DNA of 16,011 bases from Methanobacteriota archaeon (GTDB taxonomy: Archaea > Halobacteriota > Methanosarcinia > Methanosarcinales > Methanosarcinaceae), in NCBI GenBank assembly GCA_030837265.1, contig JAUPKV010000631.1, forward strand, positions 1 through 16,011, read 5' to 3'. Made by a program: the position numbers and the translations under genes. The notes beneath the pieces were generated by a model. The model had not been told where the DNA came from. It searched no databases and worked only from the letters and a program-made list of their open reading frames with translations. Shown piece by piece: positions 13,146 through 16,011 of this stretch. How positions within the stretch are numbered: the first letter of the stretch is position 1; each line of letters starts with the position of its first letter.

Positions 13146-14051
13146 CTAATCAAACTTCAGCCCCTGTTCGGTTGGCTTTGTGATAATCACTTTACCCCCT
13201 GCCTCCAGCATCGCTTCGGCAACCTGCGTGCATTTATCCGTTGCAGTAAGTGCTACCATACATCCTCCACCGCCGGCGCCTGTGATCTTTGCTCCAAATG
13301 CCCCAGCTTTCCTGGCCGAATAAATTAATCTGGAAAGTTCAAGGATATTTACACCCAGGGCATCAAGCAGTCCCTGATTTACATTCATTAACCTGCCAAT
13401 AGAAGGATAATCACCAGCCATTACGAGAGACTCCCCTTTTTTTGAAATCCGGCCGATTGAAGTCATAAGAGGCTCTATTAGTTCCGGATAATTTTCACGG
13501 AGCTTCCTGACATTTGCTACAAGTTCCTTAGTTGAAGAGAAAATACCGGTGTCCCCTATCACAATTCCACAGTCGAGTATCCTCAATTTCCTTCTCTCGG
13601 GAATGGTAACAACCCCGCCGAATGTTGATACATAGGTATCTGTAGGACTTGCAGCTCCCTGAACTTTGATCTCGATCTCATGTCCGATTTTCGCAGTCTC
13701 TTCTAAAGAAAGCCCGCAGCCAAACAATTCATTCAGAGCACCTATACATGCAATAGTAACAGCAGCGGATGATCCCAGTCCTGAGCCCACCGGAATCTCT
13801 GAATCGACTTCCAGGAAAACGCCCTCTATTGGTGTAATCCCATTTATTCTCTCAATAACTGATGAAATATAGGGATGTTTTTCAAAATCGATCCCTGTCC
13901 TACCAATTTGTGAATGAATAATTATTGAATCGTTAAATTCTGCCCTTACTCGGGTTCTTAATTCAACCGCACATGCTATTGCAGTCTCCCCATAGACGAC
14001 CGCATGTTCTCCGAAAAGGTAAATTTTACCGGGGGCAGAGCACGAAATCAT
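13146..14051 (-). CDS. mvk: Mevalonate kinase
   Basis: Phosphorylates mevalonate to 5-phosphomevalonate with ATP, committing carbon to isoprenoids. It is a GHMP kinase of 301 residues from ATG 14051. Seen: SAPGKIYLFGEHAVVYG (5-21) with Lys9 and His16, the ATP motif PVGSGLGSSAA (87-97), catalytic Asp138 in PTDTYVSTFGG, and the third GHMP motif KITGAGGGGCMVAL (255-268). The frame runs seven codons further to 14072, but GAGGG five nt before ATG 14051 and the MISCSAPGK-like start common in the family decide for 14051. It is followed by ipk and fni. No phosphomevalonate kinase or diphosphomevalonate decarboxylase is nearby, in keeping with the archaeal route. Confidence 0.97.
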   Translation of the reverse strand: MISCSAPGKIYLFGEHAVVYGETAIACAVELRTRVRAEFNDSIIIHSQIGRTGIDFEKHPYISSVIERINGITPIEGVFLEVDSEIPVGSGLGSSAAVTIACIGALNELFGCGLSLEETAKIGHEIEIKVQGAASPTDTYVSTFGGVVTIPERRKLRILDCGIVIGDTGIFSSTKELVANVRKLRENYPELIEPLMTSIGRISKKGESLVMAGDYPSIGRLMNVNQGLLDALGVNILELSRLIYSARKAGAFGAKITGAGGGGCMVALTATDKCTQVAEAMLEAGGKVIITKPTEQGLKFD

Positions 14052-14227
14052 ATAATCCCTCTGAAGTCTCAAGTTTAATTAATTTTTAGTCAAAAATGCT
14101 TGGTTAAAGTATGTAAAGTATCAACTAGTTATTTAAATTTAAAAAACTTATCCGGGCATAAGCAAGGTTAATATCCCGGGGAATTTTTGAATCAAAAATA
14201 AGTGACTTGTACTCTCCCTAAATTCTT

Positions 14228-15025
14228 CTACTCCACTATAATTGCCGCATATCCCACGACTGCATTAAGATCTCCTGAAATTTCTCCACTGTTTGAGTAG
14301 TTGAGCAGAGTTGCCCGGCTGCCACCCATTATTTTGGAAGCAGTAAGCATTGCAGCAATTGTTCCATATCCACACACGGACGCATTTCTGCGGTAGAGCA
14401 GGTCATACATTCCCCGGACATCTAAATTCAGTATGGGGCCAATGACTTCGTTATCTATCTCTCTTGCAAGCTTAGCAGGCTGGTAGTGAGTAAAATCACT
14501 GGATGCGATAAAAACCACTCTTTTTCCATTATCGGAAACCAATCTTCCAATAATGTCCCCTACTTCGACTGCAGTCTCCTCGTCCTGCATACCCATACAT
14601 ATGGGGAGGATTCTGAAGTCACTGCCAAAGCGATACTGAAGAAAAGGAAGCTGAACTTCAATGGAGTGTTCGTATTTATGCCCAAGCTCATCCATATCAA
14701 TAATGCTCCCTAAAATCCTGTCGACGAGGTCAACATCTACTTCAACGGATCCTAAGGGAGTTTTCCAGATATCTCTGGACATTGATAAAGCTGAGCCGTG
14801 TCCTGTATGATTGGGACCTAAAATCACATATGTATCGGCTTTGGGTAGACTCGCATAAACATGAGCTGCCACTTTTCCGGAATAGACATATCCCGCATGC
14901 GGACAAACTGCTCCGATTACATCTCGCTCTCTTATCTCCAGACCTTCAAAACATCTATCAAGTTCCTTCTCCAGATATTCAGGACGCAGGGGATAAAACT
15001 GCCCTGCAACTGCTGGCTGTCTCAT
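14228..15025 (-). CDS. amrB: MEMO1/AmrB-family protein
   Basis: Member of the MEMO family (AmmeMemoRadiSam system protein B), related in fold to LigB-type nonheme iron dioxygenases; the archaeal function is unknown. The protein has 265 residues. Seen: the start MRQPAVAGQFYP, then HAGYVYSG with His43, LGPNHTG with His73, EHSIEVQLPFLQ (119-130), SSDFTHY (175-181) and CGYG with Cys218. The two His and the Cys correspond to the putative metal site of human MEMO1. GGTGAT five nt before ATG 15025 fixes the start. The frame also allows a GTG at 15034, but that GTG is part of the ribosome binding site. The gene is commonly next to mvk and rps2 in euryarchaea, which suggests co-transcription rather than a proven role in lipid synthesis. 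Confidence 0.93.
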   Translation of the reverse strand: MRQPAVAGQFYPLRPEYLEKELDRCFEGLEIRERDVIGAVCPHAGYVYSGKVAAHVYASLPKADTYVILGPNHTGHGSALSMSRDIWKTPLGSVEVDVDLVDRILGSIIDMDELGHKYEHSIEVQLPFLQYRFGSDFRILPICMGMQDEETAVEVGDIIGRLVSDNGKRVVFIASSDFTHYQPAKLAREIDNEVIGPILNLDVRGMYDLLYRRNASVCGYGTIAAMLTASKIMGGSRATLLNYSNSGEISGDLNAVVGYAAIIVE

Positions 15026-15092
15026 TATAATCACCCATATAAAATAGGGATCATTTCATATATCTTTGCAGTAGCAGGACTACCTTTGGGAA

Positions 15093-15848
15093 TTAGAGGG
15101 GAGTTTCGAAGTCCGTTAACTCGTAATTGAAGGATGTGTTGTTGAGCCGTGAGACTTCTCTTGCAATTAGCCAGTAAACAAGGGAAAGGGCTTTTCTGCC
15201 TTTATTATTCGTGGGAATTACAAGATCTACGTTTGAAATCAGGTTATTAGTATCACAGAGTGCTATGATAGGTACTCCAATGCTTGAGGCCTCCTTCAGA
15301 ACCTGGGCATCTCCTGCAGGATCAGTTACGATCACAATATCAGGCTCAAAGAAACCATGGATCTGAGGGTTCGTAAGAGAACCGGGGATGAACCTTCCAA
15401 GCATTGCTCTTGTGCCGAGCGCCTTGGAAAACATCTTTGCAGGGTGCTGCCCATATTGCCTTGATGAGACGACAAGGATCCTTGAGGGATCGTAATGAGA
15501 CAGTAACTTTGATGCGACTCTGATTCTTTCGTCTGTTGATTGGATATCAAGCACATATAACCCGTCAGTTCTGACCCTGTATACAAAACGCATCATATCC
15601 TGGGTTTTCTGTTGGGTCCCGATGTGAACACCTGCTGCCAGATATTCGTCAATGGATACAAGGGATGTGGATACCTCTCTAGTAGAAACTTCATCCTCAG
15701 ATTCTGCAGGCACAGATTCTGCAGGCACAGATTCTGTTTTTGCTGCTACTTCCTTCTCAGGTGCAGGTTTTACTTCAGCCTCGGTGTTCTCTTCAGGCAA
15801 AGGCTGTGCTTCGGTTTCTTCCTGCCCCGTTTGTTCAATTTCCTCCAT
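15093..15848 (-). CDS. rps2: Small ribosomal subunit protein S2 (uS2) with acidic N-terminal extension
   Basis: Structural protein of the 30S subunit head-body junction. The protein has 251 residues, longer than the roughly 200 usual for archaeal S2. The conserved core starts near residue 62 ([21 protein letters not shown]) and continues through [56 protein letters not shown] and [18 protein letters not shown]. Residues 1-61 are rich in Glu, Pro, Ala and Ser, probably disordered, and include a five-residue unit ESVPA repeated twice (39-48). The ATG has GAGGTGA upstream at good spacing, so the extension is likely translated. It lies 70 bp after rpoK and 67 bp before the MEMO gene, probably in one operon. 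Confidence 0.97.
   Translation of the reverse strand: MEEIEQTGQEETEAQPLPEENTEAEVKPAPEKEVAAKTESVPAESVPAESEDEVSTREVSTSLVSIDEYLAAGVHIGTQQKTQDMMRFVYRVRTDGLYVLDIQSTDERIRVASKLLSHYDPSRILVVSSRQYGQHPAKMFSKALGTRAMLGRFIPGSLTNPQIHGFFEPDIVIVTDPAGDAQVLKEASSIGVPIIALCDTNNLISNVDLVIPTNNKGRKALSLVYWLIAREVSRLNNTSFNYELTDFETPL
15701..15736. repeat. 15-bp tandem repeat inside rps2
   Basis: ATTCTGCAGGCACAG occurs twice in direct tandem (15701-15715, 15716-15730) and is followed by a 6-nt start of a third unit. It codes, on the minus strand, for [12 protein letters not shown]. Being in frame and identical at DNA level, it is likely a recent slippage event that can vary between strains. Confidence 0.9.
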
Positions 15849-15918
15849 AAAGTCACCTCATAATAGAATCAACAATAAAATATATTCATATCTGAAAATG
15901 CATCCAAATTTTTTTCAA

Positions 15919-16011
<93 letters not shown>

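Overview
The window reads as a chromosomal segment of a methanogenic euryarchaeon, most likely Methanosarcina or a close relative. The evidence is the archaeal information-processing genes (TFB, Gar1, Trm5, RpoK, an archaeal-type S2), an archaeal isoprenoid cluster, AT-rich spacers with TATA-like boxes, GGAGG/GGTGA ribosome binding sites, and gene order as I recall it from Methanosarcina. No methanogenesis gene is present, so the genus is an inference. Every gene except ppdK is on the minus strand.

Left part (1-4640), read right to left on the minus strand: gar1, tfb, a LysE/RhtB-type exporter, the tRNA m1G37 methyltransferase trm5, and the first 334 codons of an NAD(P)-dependent aldehyde dehydrogenase whose C-terminus lies outside the window. 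gar1 and tfb are a known archaeal neighbour pair. The other genes have their own spacers and look like single units.

Middle (4640-8020): a gene-free AT-rich stretch of about 650 bp separates gar1 from the divergent ppdK (pyruvate phosphate dikinase). It carries structured elements on both sides: a hairpin-rich gar1 leader, an imperfect duplicated segment of about 80 bp, and, just before ppdK, a TATA box followed by a near-perfect palindrome and a 7-bp hairpin. ppdK most likely starts at a TTG with a strong Shine-Dalgarno. A hairpin between the convergent ppdK and idsA can serve as a terminator in both directions.

Right part (8020-16011), transcribed right to left: rpoK (3' end only), rps2, a MEMO/AmrB-family gene, mevalonate kinase (mvk), isopentenyl phosphate kinase (ipk), type 2 IPP isomerase (fni), then after a 778-bp gap RNase J (rnj) and the prenyl diphosphate synthase idsA. 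MVK, IPK, IDI-2 and GGPP synthase make up much of the archaeal (modified) mevalonate route to the C20 precursor of ether lipids. ipk and fni overlap by ATGA and are probably translationally coupled. The fni-rnj gap holds no convincing gene. It contains short minus-strand coding-like fragments broken by stops and one long-armed inverted repeat, so it may be a decayed insertion.

I see no mobile element, CRISPR array, tRNA or rRNA, and no new multi-gene system. The points most worth a second look are the ppdK upstream region, the gar1 leader, the acidic repeat-bearing N-terminal extension of S2, and the fni-rnj gap.
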